Below, in pieces: positions 1 to 8,533 of a stretch of 64,000 nt of DNA. Positions within the stretch are counted from its first letter, which is position 1. Each line of letters starts with the position of its first letter. Below the pieces are notes generated by a model. That model saw nothing but the letters and a program-made list of their open reading frames with translations, was not told where the DNA came from and ran no database searches. The stretch is from Deltaproteobacteria bacterium (GTDB lineage: Bacteria > Desulfobacterota > Binatia > UBA1149 > CAITLU01). Where the stretch lies: assembly GCA_016218925.1 (NCBI GenBank), contig JACRCR010000054.1:28757-92756 (forward strand), written 5' to 3'. Both the position numbers and the translations under genes were made by a program.

Positions 1-152
1 TAGAACACCCGCAAGGTGCGCAGGTCGTCGCTCATCCGTGCGGCGGTGAACGTCACCAGCGCCAGACGCGGATCGTGGGCTCCGGCCTCGAGAATCTCGG
101 CGAGCGCATGCACGACCTGGCGTCCTACCCTTTCCGCTCGTCTTCCTGCCAT
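1..152 (-). CDS. rbfA: Ribosome-binding factor A, N-terminal part (cut by window edge)
   Basis: Reading the minus strand from an ATG at 152 gives about 50 residues beginning MAGRRAERVGRQ, with the DPRLALVTFT and MSDDLRTLRVF stretches typical of the RbfA KH-like fold. RbfA binds the 30S subunit and helps 16S rRNA 5'-end maturation. The 3' part lies outside the window. It is the last visible gene of the rimP-nusA-ylxR-infB-ylxP-rbfA run, which is the classical order for this operon, so the assignment rests on both sequence and context. The gap to ylxP is about 33 bases. Confidence 0.9.
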   Translation of the reverse strand, partial: MAGRRAERVGRQVVHALAEILEAGAHDPRLALVTFTAARMSDDLRTLRVF

Positions 153-185
153 GCCTCGTCATCGCCGCGACAGGGCCGCGGTGCC

Positions 186-476
186 TCAATAGTTGGTGAA
201 CTCGTAGCTCTCGCGCCCCGGCTCGGCCAGCCCGAGGCCGGCGACGAATTCCGAGACTTCACGCAGACAACGATCGACGTGGTCGCGATCGTTGCCGATC
301 TGCGCGATCCCCAGTGTGATGCGTTGCCAGTTGTCGTGATCGTCGCACTCGGCCACCGAAACGTTGAACTTGTTGGCGACCCTCGCCTTGATGGCACGCA
401 GCACCGACCGCTTGCCCTTCAAGGAGTGGTTCTCCGGCAGGTACAGAATCACCTGCAGGACGCCGACTACCACCAC
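186..476 (-). CDS. ylxP: YlxP/DUF503 family protein
   Basis: A small basic protein of 97 residues if started at the GTG at 476. A second GTG follows directly at 473, and longer in-frame starts would overlap the end of infB. The core reads VGVLQVILYLPENHSLKGKR, and 'LxxPxxxSLKxKR' is the hallmark of DUF503. It continues with a V-AE-D-W-R-LGIA pattern that fits the family's ferredoxin-like fold. The family sits almost invariably between infB and rbfA and is thought to act in ribosome maturation, but its molecular role is not established. No strong Shine-Dalgarno sequence precedes the GTG pair, so translation may be coupled to infB, whose stop lies 25 bases upstream. Confidence 0.85.
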   Translation of the reverse strand: MVVVGVLQVILYLPENHSLKGKRSVLRAIKARVANKFNVSVAECDDHDNWQRITLGIAQIGNDRDHVDRCLREVSEFVAGLGLAEPGRESYEFTNY

Positions 477-501
477 GTCGCGAGCGCTGCGCGCCGGCGG
501 C

Positions 502-3174
502 TCACTGCCGCGCGCTGGCGCCCTCCGCTCGCGGCGCGCTGCCGAGGGTACGCTTGACGGCATCGAGGCGGAAGCACTCGATCACGTCGCCGATCTTGAT
601 GTCGTTGAAGCGTTCCAGTCCGATGCCGCACTCGTAACCCGCGCTCATTTCCCGCTTGTCGTCCTTGAAGTGCCTCAGGCTGCCGATCTTTCCCTTGTGG
701 ACGACGACGTTGTCCCGCAGCACGCGGCAGTCGTGGCCGCGGGTAACGGTCCCTTCCAGCACGTACGAACCGCCGATCGTCCCGCCCGGGATGGTGAAGG
801 TGTTGCGAACCTCGGCGCGACCCTCGAGCACTTCCTTGTAGTCCGGCACCAGCAGCCCTTCGAGCCCCGCCTTCACCTCGTCGATCACCTCGTAGATGAC
901 CGAGTGCAGGCGGATGTCGACGCCCTCGCGCTCGGCCAGCGCGCGGGCCTTGGCCTCGGGCCGCACGTGGAAGCCGAAGATGACGGCGTTCGACGCCATC
1001 GCCAGTTGCACGTCCGACTCGTTGATCGCGCCGACGCCCCCGTGAATCACCTTCAGCGTGACCTCCTCGTTGGACAGCTTCTCGAGCGCGCTCTTGATGG
1101 CTTCGACCGAACCGTCCACGTCGGCCTTGATGACGATGCTGAGTTCGAGCGCAGCCGCCCCTGCGCCGCCGAGCTGGCGCTGCACGTCTTCGAGCGACAT
1201 GCGCGGCGAGCCGGCCAACGATTGCTTGCGGGTTGCCTGGCGGCGCATCTCGGCGACCTGCGCGGCCTTGGAGGGATCCTCGACGACGACGAAACCGTCG
1301 CCGGCCGACGGCACACCGTCCAGCCCGATGATTTCCACAGGCGTCGAAGGTCCGGCCTTCTTGATCGGCGTCCCCGCGTAGTCGGTCATCGCGCGGACGC
1401 GGCCGACGATCTCGCCACAGACGAAGTGATCACCGTGCGACAACGTGCCCTTCTGCACCAGCACCGTGACCACCGGCCCGCGGCCCTTGTCGAGCCGCGC
1501 CTCGATGACGACGCCGACCGCCCGGGCATCCGCCGGAGCGGTGAGTTCGAGCACCTGCGCCTGCAACGAGATGGCTTCGAGCAGCTCGTCGATGCCGGTC
1601 TTCTTCAGGGCCGACACCGGCACGTACTGGGTGTCGCCACCCCACTCTTCAGGCTGGAGCCCGTACTCGGTGAGTTGCTGCTTGATCCGGTCCAGGTTCG
1701 CGTCGGGCTTGTCGATCTTGTTGACCGCGACGACCACCGGAACTCCGGCGGCTTTGGCGTGGTTCACGGCCTCGATGGTCTGCGGCATCACGCCGTCGTC
1801 GGCGGCGACAACCAGCACGACGATGTCGGTCGCTTCGGCCCCGCGCGCGCGCATCGCAGTAAACGCGGCGTGCCCAGGGGTGTCCAGGAAGCAGATCGGC
1901 CCGATGCTCGACTGCACCATGTACGCACCGATGTGCTGCGTGATGCCCCCCGATTCGGTGGCGATCACGTTGGTATGGCGGATCGCGTCGAGCAGCGAAG
2001 TCTTGCCGTGATCGACGTGACCCATGACGGTGACCACCGGGGGACGCGCCTCGCCCTCTTCTTCGGTCGCCTCGCCGCTTTCCTCCATGTCGAGCAATTC
2101 CTCGACGTTGACGGCGGTGTTCTCGACGGTGTAGCCGAACTCCTCGGCGACCAGCGTGGTGGTATCGAAATCGACCGCGTCGTTGGCGGTCTTCATGGCG
2201 CCCAGTCGCATCAGCGCGCCGAGCACCTCGCCGACCTTGACGCCCATCGAACGCGCGAGATCAGCCGGAGTGGTCACGTCGTTGACCTTGACGACGCGCT
2301 TGCTCGCCTTGGGCGTGGTCAGCTCGGTCTTGCGCACCCGCTGCCCCGGTGCGGCTCTCTTCTTGCGCGGACGCACCTGATAGGCGCGCTCGAGCGCGTC
2401 GAACATGTCTTCCTTGCGGACGACCTTGCGCTTCTTCTTCCTGCCGGCGGCTTCGGCTTCGCCTTCCTTGGCGGCGGGCTTGGCCGCGGTGCCGGCGGCC
2501 TCTTCGGGTTGGGGCTGAGGTTTGGCTACGGCCGGCTTGCGGGTGAGGTCGATGCGACCGAGCACGCGCGGACCCGGGCGGCGCGTCGCCTCTTCGGCCA
2601 CTGCCGGCTGCTCGGCCGGCGCTTCGCTCCGACTCAGCAGCACATCGGTATAGTCGTCGGTGATGCGCTGGGCTTCGTCGGCTGAAAGCTTGTCCGAGAA
2701 GTCCTCCTCGGCAGCGGCGACTTCCACCGGGATTTCCTCGGCGCCAGTCGAAGCCGGCGCGACCGGCTCGACCTGCGCCGGCGCCGCTTCGACCGCGACG
2801 GGCTCGGGCTGCAATTCTGCCGGGGCAGGCGCCGCCGCGCCGGGCTCGCAGACCGGCGCGGTCTCGGGCTCGGGGGCCGGCGGCGCTGGAGCTTCGGCGA
2901 CTGCGGGCTCAGTGCCCGTGTTGAGGATCGGAACCGAGGCGTAGGCGAAAGGGCTGGGGTCGAAGCGCGCAAGCAGTTCGGGAGCCACGTCGACCATCGT
3001 TGCCACACGACGCGCCCCGACTCCCAGGCTTCCCATGCCGTTTGAGCCGGGGGCTGCGGGTTCGTCGGCCTTGCGCCGGGCTCGACGGATGACGACGGTC
3101 GCAGGCTTGGCGGCCCCAGTCGCCGCTCGCGCGGATGCTTTGCTCGTTTCGGTCAGGTTCCTGGTCTCTGCCAT
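502..3174 (-). CDS. infB: Translation initiation factor IF-2
   Basis: 890 residues. IF-2 is the GTPase that brings fMet-tRNA to the 30S subunit and promotes 50S joining. A long Ala/Pro/Glu-rich N-terminal region (about 1-230) precedes a Lys-rich stretch and an IF2_N-type domain (about 280-345, around [20 protein letters not shown]). The G domain starts near residue 377 with the G1 motif GHVDHGKT (about 382-389), then DTPGH (G3), NKID (G4) and a VSALKKTG G5 region. The C-terminal fMet-tRNA-binding portion is complete. The ATG start at 3174 is 88 bases downstream of ylxR. The low-complexity N-terminus is common in high-GC bacteria. Identity is secure; only the exact start is open. Confidence 0.98.
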   Translation of the reverse strand: MAETRNLTETSKASARAATGAAKPATVVIRRARRKADEPAAPGSNGMGSLGVGARRVATMVDVAPELLARFDPSPFAYASVPILNTGTEPAVAEAPAPPAPEPETAPVCEPGAAAPAPAELQPEPVAVEAAPAQVEPVAPASTGAEEIPVEVAAAEEDFSDKLSADEAQRITDDYTDVLLSRSEAPAEQPAVAEEATRRPGPRVLGRIDLTRKPAVAKPQPQPEEAAGTAAKPAAKEGEAEAAGRKKKRKVVRKEDMFDALERAYQVRPRKKRAAPGQRVRKTELTTPKASKRVVKVNDVTTPADLARSMGVKVGEVLGALMRLGAMKTANDAVDFDTTTLVAEEFGYTVENTAVNVEELLDMEESGEATEEEGEARPPVVTVMGHVDHGKTSLLDAIRHTNVIATESGGITQHIGAYMVQSSIGPICFLDTPGHAAFTAMRARGAEATDIVVLVVAADDGVMPQTIEAVNHAKAAGVPVVVAVNKIDKPDANLDRIKQQLTEYGLQPEEWGGDTQYVPVSALKKTGIDELLEAISLQAQVLELTAPADARAVGVVIEARLDKGRGPVVTVLVQKGTLSHGDHFVCGEIVGRVRAMTDYAGTPIKKAGPSTPVEIIGLDGVPSAGDGFVVVEDPSKAAQVAEMRRQATRKQSLAGSPRMSLEDVQRQLGGAGAAALELSIVIKADVDGSVEAIKSALEKLSNEEVTLKVIHGGVGAINESDVQLAMASNAVIFGFHVRPEAKARALAEREGVDIRLHSVIYEVIDEVKAGLEGLLVPDYKEVLEGRAEVRNTFTIPGGTIGGSYVLEGTVTRGHDCRVLRDNVVVHKGKIGSLRHFKDDKREMSAGYECGIGLERFNDIKIGDVIECFRLDAVKRTLGSAPRAEGASARQ

Positions 3175-3262
3175 GTCGTCTCGGTCTCCGGCGTCGTTGC
3201 CCTGCGAAATGAAACTCGTACGGTCCCCGCCATCGGGCCGGTCGCACGTCTCTACACTCTAC

Positions 3263-3604
3263 CTACGCGGTCCCGTCCGCCGCGGGCGTCGCTGCCGAGC
3301 GGCGCGTGTCGCGGACATCGTCGCGCGTACCGTTCAGCACGATGCGCTCCAGCGCCGCGGCGGCACGCTGCCTCGCGTCGCGGCCCACCGTCGTTCGCAG
3401 CGATCGGCCCAATCCCTTGCTGCGAATCAGCCCGGACAGGCACCCCTGGCTCGCGTGCAGATAGGCACTGCGGCCCGCTGTCGGGGTGCGGGTGATCATC
3501 ACCAGCTCGCCGGCGGCGTCGACCTGCAGGCGCAGCAGCGAAGCCTGTAGCTCGCGCTTGCCGCACCCGATGCAGGTTCGAACCACTGGCGACGGGTGTC
3601 TCAT
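3263..3604 (-). CDS. ylxR: YlxR family (DUF448) RNA-binding protein
   Basis: 113 residues with the diagnostic RTCIGCGKR motif near the N-terminus and the later 'GRSAYLH...C' stretch ending in basic residues. The YlxR fold binds nucleic acid and is encoded between nusA and infB in many bacteria; published work links it to regulation, including of RNase P. The ATG overlaps the nusA stop as ATGA, so translational coupling is very likely. The C-terminal 25 residues are Arg/Asp/Ala-rich and not conserved in the family. Confidence 0.92.
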   Translation of the reverse strand: MRHPSPVVRTCIGCGKRELQASLLRLQVDAAGELVMITRTPTAGRSAYLHASQGCLSGLIRSKGLGRSLRTTVGRDARQRAAAALERIVLNGTRDDVRDTRRSAATPAADGTA

Positions 3605-5025
3605 CCCTCGGCACCTACCTCGGCGGGCTCGACCTCCGCCGGCTTCAGTTCGACGGCCTCGCTCGCGGGCGTGCTCTCGACGCCAGAGCGCGCCGCAGCC
3701 GCGTCGCGGGCGCGGCCGAGCATCGTCTCGGCCGCCTCGCTGACCGCTCGGGCGATGCGCGCGACGATCTTCTCACGGCGCTCGATCTCGTCGGCGATGC
3801 GCGCCGAGGCGATCAGCGGCTCGGCCTCCTCGGGGGTGATTTCCAGGACGTCGGCGATCTCTTCCGCGGCGCTGCCCGCGAGTTCGCCGGCCGATTTGTA
3901 GCCCTCGGCCAGCAGCAGCTCGGCGCGTAGATCGCTGAGCCCCTCGACGCGACGAAGCGAGCGGCGCGACTCGCGCTGCCAGCGCTCGTACTCGCTCTCG
4001 CTGTGGACGTCGAGCTTCCAACCGGTCAGCTTGCCGCCCAGTCGCACGTTCTGCCCTTTGCGCCCGATCGCCAGCGAGAGCTGATCGTCGGGAACGATGA
4101 CTTCCATCGAGTGATCGCCCTCGTCGATGACGATGCGCGAGACCTTGGCCGGTGACAGCGCGCGGCACACGAACTCGGTCTCGTCAGGTGTCCACGGGAC
4201 GATGTCGATGCGCTCGCCGCGCAGTTCCTGAACGACGGCTTGCACGCGGCTTCCACGCATTCCGACACAGGCGCCTACCGGATCGACGTCGCTGTTGTGC
4301 GAGACCACCGCGATCTTGGCGCGCCCGCCGGGCTCGCGAACGACGTCCTTGATCTCGACGATGCCCTCGTAGACCTCCGGGACTTCCTGCTCGAAGAGTT
4401 TCTTGACCAGGTCGGGATTGGTTCGCGACAGTACGATCTGCGGGCCGCGCGCATTCTCGTCCACGCGCACGATCAGCGCCCGTATCCGGTCGCCCTGGCG
4501 ATAGCGTTCGCGCGGGATCTGTTCGCGCTCGGGGAGGATGGCATCGACGTTGGGACGCAACTGGACGACCAGGTTGCGGCGCTCGAAGCGCATGACGATT
4601 CCCGACTGGATGGTTCCCTCGTGCTGCTTGAACTCGTTGAAGATCATCGCGCGCTCGTAGTCGCGTACCTTCTGCACGATGTTCTGCTTGGCCGCCTGGG
4701 CGGCGATGCGTCCGAACGGGGCGGTCTCGAGCTTGGACAGCAACTCGTCGCCGATCTGCGACTCGGGATCGTAGCGTTCGCGCGCCCCTTCCAGCGTCAC
4801 TTCGGTGTCGGGATTCTCGACCTCCGCCACCACCGTGCGGATCTCGTAGATGTCGATCTCGGCGGTTTCCGGGTTGAACTTGGCTTCGATGTTGAGGTCG
4901 TTGCCGTAGGTCTTTCGAGCTGCGGACTTCATGGCTTCTTCGACCGCCTCGATGACGAGCTGGCGGTCGATGCCTTTTTCCTTGCTGACCTGGTCGATGA
5001 CCCGAAGAAGTTCTGGTTGTTGCAT
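3601..5025 (-). CDS. nusA: Transcription termination/antitermination protein NusA
   Basis: 474 residues. The order is an N-terminal RNA-polymerase-binding domain (about 1-130), an S1 domain (about 135-200, with EGTIQSGIVMRFERRNLVVQL just before the core), and two KH domains, the second with IGRKGQNVRLGGKLTGWKLDV. An extra C-terminal part has helix-hairpin-helix-like repeats (VEGLSDLRAELLLAEGYKSA; VLEITPEEAEPLI) and ends acidic. This tail recalls one half of the duplicated acidic repeats of enteric NusA. The ATG at 5025 follows an AGGAAA Shine-Dalgarno, and the gene sits 15 bases after rimP. NusA modulates pausing, termination and antitermination. Confidence 0.98.
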   Translation of the reverse strand: MQQPELLRVIDQVSKEKGIDRQLVIEAVEEAMKSAARKTYGNDLNIEAKFNPETAEIDIYEIRTVVAEVENPDTEVTLEGARERYDPESQIGDELLSKLETAPFGRIAAQAAKQNIVQKVRDYERAMIFNEFKQHEGTIQSGIVMRFERRNLVVQLRPNVDAILPEREQIPRERYRQGDRIRALIVRVDENARGPQIVLSRTNPDLVKKLFEQEVPEVYEGIVEIKDVVREPGGRAKIAVVSHNSDVDPVGACVGMRGSRVQAVVQELRGERIDIVPWTPDETEFVCRALSPAKVSRIVIDEGDHSMEVIVPDDQLSLAIGRKGQNVRLGGKLTGWKLDVHSESEYERWQRESRRSLRRVEGLSDLRAELLLAEGYKSAGELAGSAAEEIADVLEITPEEAEPLIASARIADEIERREKIVARIARAVSEAAETMLGRARDAAAARSGVESTPASEAVELKPAEVEPAEVGAEG

Positions 5026-5040
5026 GATTTGTTTCCTGCC

Positions 5041-5538
5041 TCAGCGCCGGCGTCGCGGCGCGGGCTTTGCCTCGAATTCGTACTCGAGATTGGCCTTGTC
5101 GATGTCGGCCATGGCGATTCGCGTCGAGGCGCCCGTTTCATCGGCGATGACGAGGTACTCCGCGTCTGCCTCGACCAGACGGCCGAGTAGCGTGCGTCGC
5201 CCCTGTCCTGTTTCGTTCGTTTTCACCCGGACCTTCTGCCCAACGACCCTCGCGAAATGCGCGGGCGTCTTCAGCACCCGGTTGAGACCCGGCGACGAGA
5301 CCTCGAGCATGTAGTGGCCCTGGATTGCCTCGTGCGCATCGAGCGCATCGCCGAGCCGGCGGCTCACCGCCGTACAGTCGTCGATGCTTACCAGTCCCGA
5401 CCCGTCGGCGGTGTCCAGGAAAAGGCGTACAAGCCGGCGCGAGCCGCTCGCCGTCAATTCGACGTCGAGTACTTCGAGGCCTCTTTCGGCGGCGATCGGC
5501 TCTGCGATCGCCCTGATCTTAGAGCCGTTCGTTCCCAC
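5041..5538 (-). CDS. rimP: Ribosome maturation factor RimP
   Basis: 165 residues from the GTG at 5538, chosen because GAGGGCGG lies just upstream at good spacing. An in-frame ATG at 5655 would include the terminator-like leader hairpin and is rejected. The N-terminal domain contains GLEVLDVELTASG and the C-terminal SH3-like domain contains LLGRLVEADAEYLVI. The junction motif YMLEVSSPGLNRVL is diagnostic. RimP is needed for 30S subunit maturation. It is the first gene of the nusA operon, as in most bacteria. The tail is Arg-rich (PAPRRRR). Confidence 0.95.
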   Translation of the reverse strand: MGTNGSKIRAIAEPIAAERGLEVLDVELTASGSRRLVRLFLDTADGSGLVSIDDCTAVSRRLGDALDAHEAIQGHYMLEVSSPGLNRVLKTPAHFARVVGQKVRVKTNETGQGRRTLLGRLVEADAEYLVIADETGASTRIAMADIDKANLEYEFEAKPAPRRRR

Positions 5539-5585
5539 TTGCCGCCCTCGGACAGGACCCGGGGCAGCGCCAGTGGCGCTCCAAA

Positions 5586-5614
5586 CTAAAAGAGGCGGGC
5601 ACCGGGCCCACCTC
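5586..5614 (-). terminator. Terminator-like hairpin in the rimP-nusA leader (putative attenuator)
   Basis: On the minus strand GAGGTGGGC (5614-5606) can pair with GCCCGCCTC (5600-5592) around a 5-base loop. This gives nine consecutive pairs with one G-U, followed by TTTTAGTTT. It lies between the acyl-CoA synthetase stop (5684) and the rimP start (5538). The position suits either a terminator for the upstream genes or a leader attenuator of rimP-nusA-infB. Attenuator-like hairpins upstream of rimP have been described in other bacteria. It is the only hairpin followed by a clear T-run that I noticed in the window. Confidence 0.65.
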
Positions 5615-5683
5615 CTCAACTGCCCCGACAACGCGGCGAAGTACCATAGGGACACTGCGGTCGCAAGGCCGCCAGGCGGCGCC

Positions 5684-7525
5684 TCAGTGCGCGGTTGCCG
5701 GAGCCTCCGCGCCGGCCTCGACCATCGACCTGATCTCGGCCTGGTAGCGCGTCGCTATCACCTTGCGCCGCAGTTCGAGGCTGGCGGTCAACTCGCCCTC
5801 GTCGATGGAGAAATCGCGGGCGAGGATTCGAAAACCTCGGATCGACTCGTAGGGCGCCAAGGCGCCATTGACCTCCTCCACCTGTCGCTCGATGGCCGCG
5901 CGCACGATCGCCAGGCCGGCGAGTTCTGCGGGAGAGCCAGGGGTCAGGCCGTGCTCGCGGGCCAGCGCGGCGACCTCGTCGAGGTCCAGCGTGATCAGTG
6001 CGAGGCAGTGCTCGAGGCGATCTCCGATTACCACGGCGCGGCTGACAAAGCGCCGCGCTCTCAGCAGGTTCTCGATCTTGCGCGGCGCGACGTACCTGCC
6101 ACCGGCGGTCTTGATCAGTTCCTTCTTGCGGTCCGTGATCGTCAGGTAGCCGTCGGCGTCGAGTTCGCCGATGTCCCCGGTGTGGAACCACCCTTCGGCG
6201 TCCCACGCCTCGGCGGTTTCTGCCGGCCGGTTGAAGTAGCCCATGGCGAGGTTGGGGCCCTTGGCGAGGATCTCGCCGTCGTCGGCGATCTTCAGCGTAA
6301 CGCCCGGGAAAGCCTGGCCAACGGTGCCGATCCTGGTGGCCCCGGGGCGGTTGATGGTCAGGATCGGCGTGGTTTCGGTCAGTCCGTAGCCTTCGAGCAG
6401 CGGAAGACCGACGGCGTGGAAGAACCGGATGATCTGAGGATCGAGCGGAGCCGCTCCACTGACCAGCAGCCGCACCCGGCCGCCCAGGCGTTGGTGAATG
6501 CCGTCGAATACGAGCCGCTGCGCCACCGCGTCGAGGGCCTGCAGCCAGGTCGGAATCGCCGCGCCGCGGTTCGCGAGGTCGGCGCGCTGGCCGCCTACCG
6601 ACAGCGCCCAGTCGAAGACCGCGCGAGAGGCCGCGCCCTGGCGGCCGAGCCGCTCGTGCAACGAGGCGTGGATCTTCTCGAAGATCGACGGAACCGCCGG
6701 CACCAGGTGCGGGCGGGTCTTGCGCATATCGTGCATCAGCGTGTCGGTCCGCTCCGCGTATGCAGTCACGGTCCCCATGAAGATGCCGAGGTACTCGAGC
6801 ATCCGGCCGAAGGAATGGGCCAGCGGCAGAAACTCGAAGTCGACTTCGCCGCGCAGCGCGATCTCCAGCGAAGCGATCGCTTCCAGGGCCGACAGATGGT
6901 TGCCGTGGGTCTGCACGACGCCCTTGGGAAGCCCGGTGGTGCCGGCGGTGTAGACGATCGTCGCCAGATCCTCGCGCACCAGCGCGCCGGTGCGGCGGTG
7001 GATCTCGTCGCGAGCCGACCCGATGCTGTCGCGGCCGCGCCGCCGCACCTCCTGCATCGTCAGACATCCCGGCGCGTGGCCGTCAAAGACGATGACAACG
7101 TCCGCGACCGGGGTGAGCCGCCGGCCTTCGGCTTCCACCCCGTCGCGTACTGCCGCGGCGACCTTCTCGGCATGGCGCCGGTTCTCAACGAAAACCGTGC
7201 GCGCTCCTGAATCCGCCAGCAGGTAGGCGCACTCGGAGACCGGGCTGGAGGGGTGGATAGGAATCGTCGCACAACCGATCGCCAGTGCAGCCAGATCGGC
7301 CTCCATCCACTCTGGACGGGTCGCAGACAGGATCGCGACGCGCCGCCCCGGCTCGAGTCCCAGGGCGATCAATCCGGCGGCGATCTCCTCTACCGCCGCG
7401 AGGCTCTCGGTCCAGGTGGTGGTGCGGTAGACACCCTCACGTTTGGCCACATAGCGCGGGCCGGCGCCGCCCATCTGGGCGGCATCGAAGAACATGGCGG
7501 GCAGGCTCGGGTAGCGCGGGGGCAC
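5684..7525 (-). CDS. Long-chain acyl-CoA synthetase (AMP-forming, FadD/FAA type)
   Basis: 613 residues. The ANL-superfamily AMP-binding P-loop TIVYTAGTTGLPKG lies near residue 188, the adenine-binding GYGLTETTP near 375, and TDRKKELIKTAGGRYVAP near 460-478 with its essential Asp and Lys. The sequence resembles the long 'FAA/FadD15-like' class that converts free long-chain fatty acids plus ATP and CoA to acyl-CoA at the membrane. The start is the GTG at 7525; an ATG ten codons inside (7495) is the alternative, since neither has a strong ribosome site. It sits 19 bases after greA and close to plsB, the enzyme that would use its product. Confidence 0.93.
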   Translation of the reverse strand: MPPRYPSLPAMFFDAAQMGGAGPRYVAKREGVYRTTTWTESLAAVEEIAAGLIALGLEPGRRVAILSATRPEWMEADLAALAIGCATIPIHPSSPVSECAYLLADSGARTVFVENRRHAEKVAAAVRDGVEAEGRRLTPVADVVIVFDGHAPGCLTMQEVRRRGRDSIGSARDEIHRRTGALVREDLATIVYTAGTTGLPKGVVQTHGNHLSALEAIASLEIALRGEVDFEFLPLAHSFGRMLEYLGIFMGTVTAYAERTDTLMHDMRKTRPHLVPAVPSIFEKIHASLHERLGRQGAASRAVFDWALSVGGQRADLANRGAAIPTWLQALDAVAQRLVFDGIHQRLGGRVRLLVSGAAPLDPQIIRFFHAVGLPLLEGYGLTETTPILTINRPGATRIGTVGQAFPGVTLKIADDGEILAKGPNLAMGYFNRPAETAEAWDAEGWFHTGDIGELDADGYLTITDRKKELIKTAGGRYVAPRKIENLLRARRFVSRAVVIGDRLEHCLALITLDLDEVAALAREHGLTPGSPAELAGLAIVRAAIERQVEEVNGALAPYESIRGFRILARDFSIDEGELTASLELRRKVIATRYQAEIRSMVEAGAEAPATAH

Positions 7526-7544
7526 CAGGACAACCCCGGGAAGG

Positions 7545-8024
7545 CTAGGCTTCCTCGCGTTCGTGGATCGTGACCACCGAAATGATCTGGTAGCGCTTGC
7601 GCGCGTTGGGAAGCTGGATCGCCACCTCGTCGCCCTCCTTGCGCTTGAGCAGGGCCTGCCCGACCGGCGACGTCAGCGAGATCTTGCCGGCGGCCATGTC
7701 GACTTCCTCGGCGAACACCACCTGGTACTTGACGACATCGCCACTTTCGGAGTCTTCCATCTCGACGATGCTGCCGTAGCCGACCACGCCGCGCGGAATC
7801 GACGAGATCGTGTAGCGCGACAGGTCGTGAATCCGGGTTTCCAACGCTCCGACGCGAGCGCTGACCACGCTCTGCTTCTCCTTGGCGGCGTGGTACTCGG
7901 CGTTCTCCTTGAGGTCGCCGTGCGCGCGCGCCACCTCGATGATCCTGGGCAACTCGATGTTGAGTTCGCGGCGCAGTACCAGCAACTCGGCTTGCAGCCG
8001 CTCTATGATTGGCAGTTTTTTCAT
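7545..8024 (-). CDS. greA: Transcription elongation factor GreA
   Basis: 159 residues: an N-terminal antiparallel coiled coil with the conserved GDLKENAEYHAAKE segment carrying the acidic tip, then a C-terminal FKBP-like domain (YGSIVEMEDSESGDVVKYQ ... ISLTSPVGQALL). GreA enters the RNA polymerase secondary channel and stimulates cleavage of backtracked RNA. The length is standard. The ATG at 8024 gives the usual 'MxKLPIIxRLQAEL' N-terminus. The last residues (VVTIHEREEA) are slightly extended relative to the E. coli protein. Confidence 0.97.
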   Translation of the reverse strand: MKKLPIIERLQAELLVLRRELNIELPRIIEVARAHGDLKENAEYHAAKEKQSVVSARVGALETRIHDLSRYTISSIPRGVVGYGSIVEMEDSESGDVVKYQVVFAEEVDMAAGKISLTSPVGQALLKRKEGDEVAIQLPNARKRYQIISVVTIHEREEA

Positions 8025-8083
8025 GTCTGGAACGTCCGGAGATTAGGGGCGCAGCAAGCGGGTGTCAAAACGACCGGTGTCGT

Positions 8084-8518
8084 TCATCCGGCCAGCACTT
8101 CGCGTGCGAGCGCACTGGCGGTCTTGCCGTCGTAGCGACCGGCGTAGCGCTCCCCGAGCGCCTTCATCACCGGACCGATACCGCCGGCCCCGGTCTCGGC
8201 GACGATCGCGCGGATGGCCTCGCGCAGTTCGGCCTCGCTCATCCCGGCCGGGAGCAGGCTCTCCAGGACCGCGAGCAACTGCTCGTGTTCGGTGATCTGG
8301 TCGGCTCGCTCGGCTTTGCGGGCGAAGTCGAGGGTCTCGCGGCACTGCTTCACTTCGCGCTGTATGAGCGCGGTTATCTCGCGCTCCGGCACCGGACCGC
8401 GCAGCTCGATCGCCTTGTTCTTGATCGCCGCGACCACGGCGCGTAGCGCACGCAGCTTCATCGCGTCCTTGCACCGCATCGCCGCAGTCAGTTGCTCACG
8501 CAGCTCGCTTTCAGTCAC
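8084..8518 (-). CDS. yqeY: GatB/YqeY domain protein
   Basis: 144 residues, all helical in appearance, containing the family signatures LRALRAVVAAIKNKAIE and TGAGGIGPVMKALGERYAGRYDGKTASALAREVL. The domain is shared with the C-terminus of GatB, the amidotransferase subunit that binds tRNA; the free-standing protein has no settled function. The GTG start at 8518 is backed by GGAGGG about seven bases upstream, and plsB ends 15 bases earlier, so these genes are probably cotranscribed. Confidence 0.93.
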   Translation of the reverse strand: MTESELREQLTAAMRCKDAMKLRALRAVVAAIKNKAIELRGPVPEREITALIQREVKQCRETLDFARKAERADQITEHEQLLAVLESLLPAGMSEAELREAIRAIVAETGAGGIGPVMKALGERYAGRYDGKTASALAREVLAG

Positions 8519-8533
8519 GACAATCCCTCCATC

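Noticed and set aside
364..2685. 773-residue open frame on the plus strand opposite infB
   Set aside because: It runs antisense to IF-2, has no recognisable motif, and its His/Arg/Asp/Leu-rich composition is what antisense GC-rich DNA produces.
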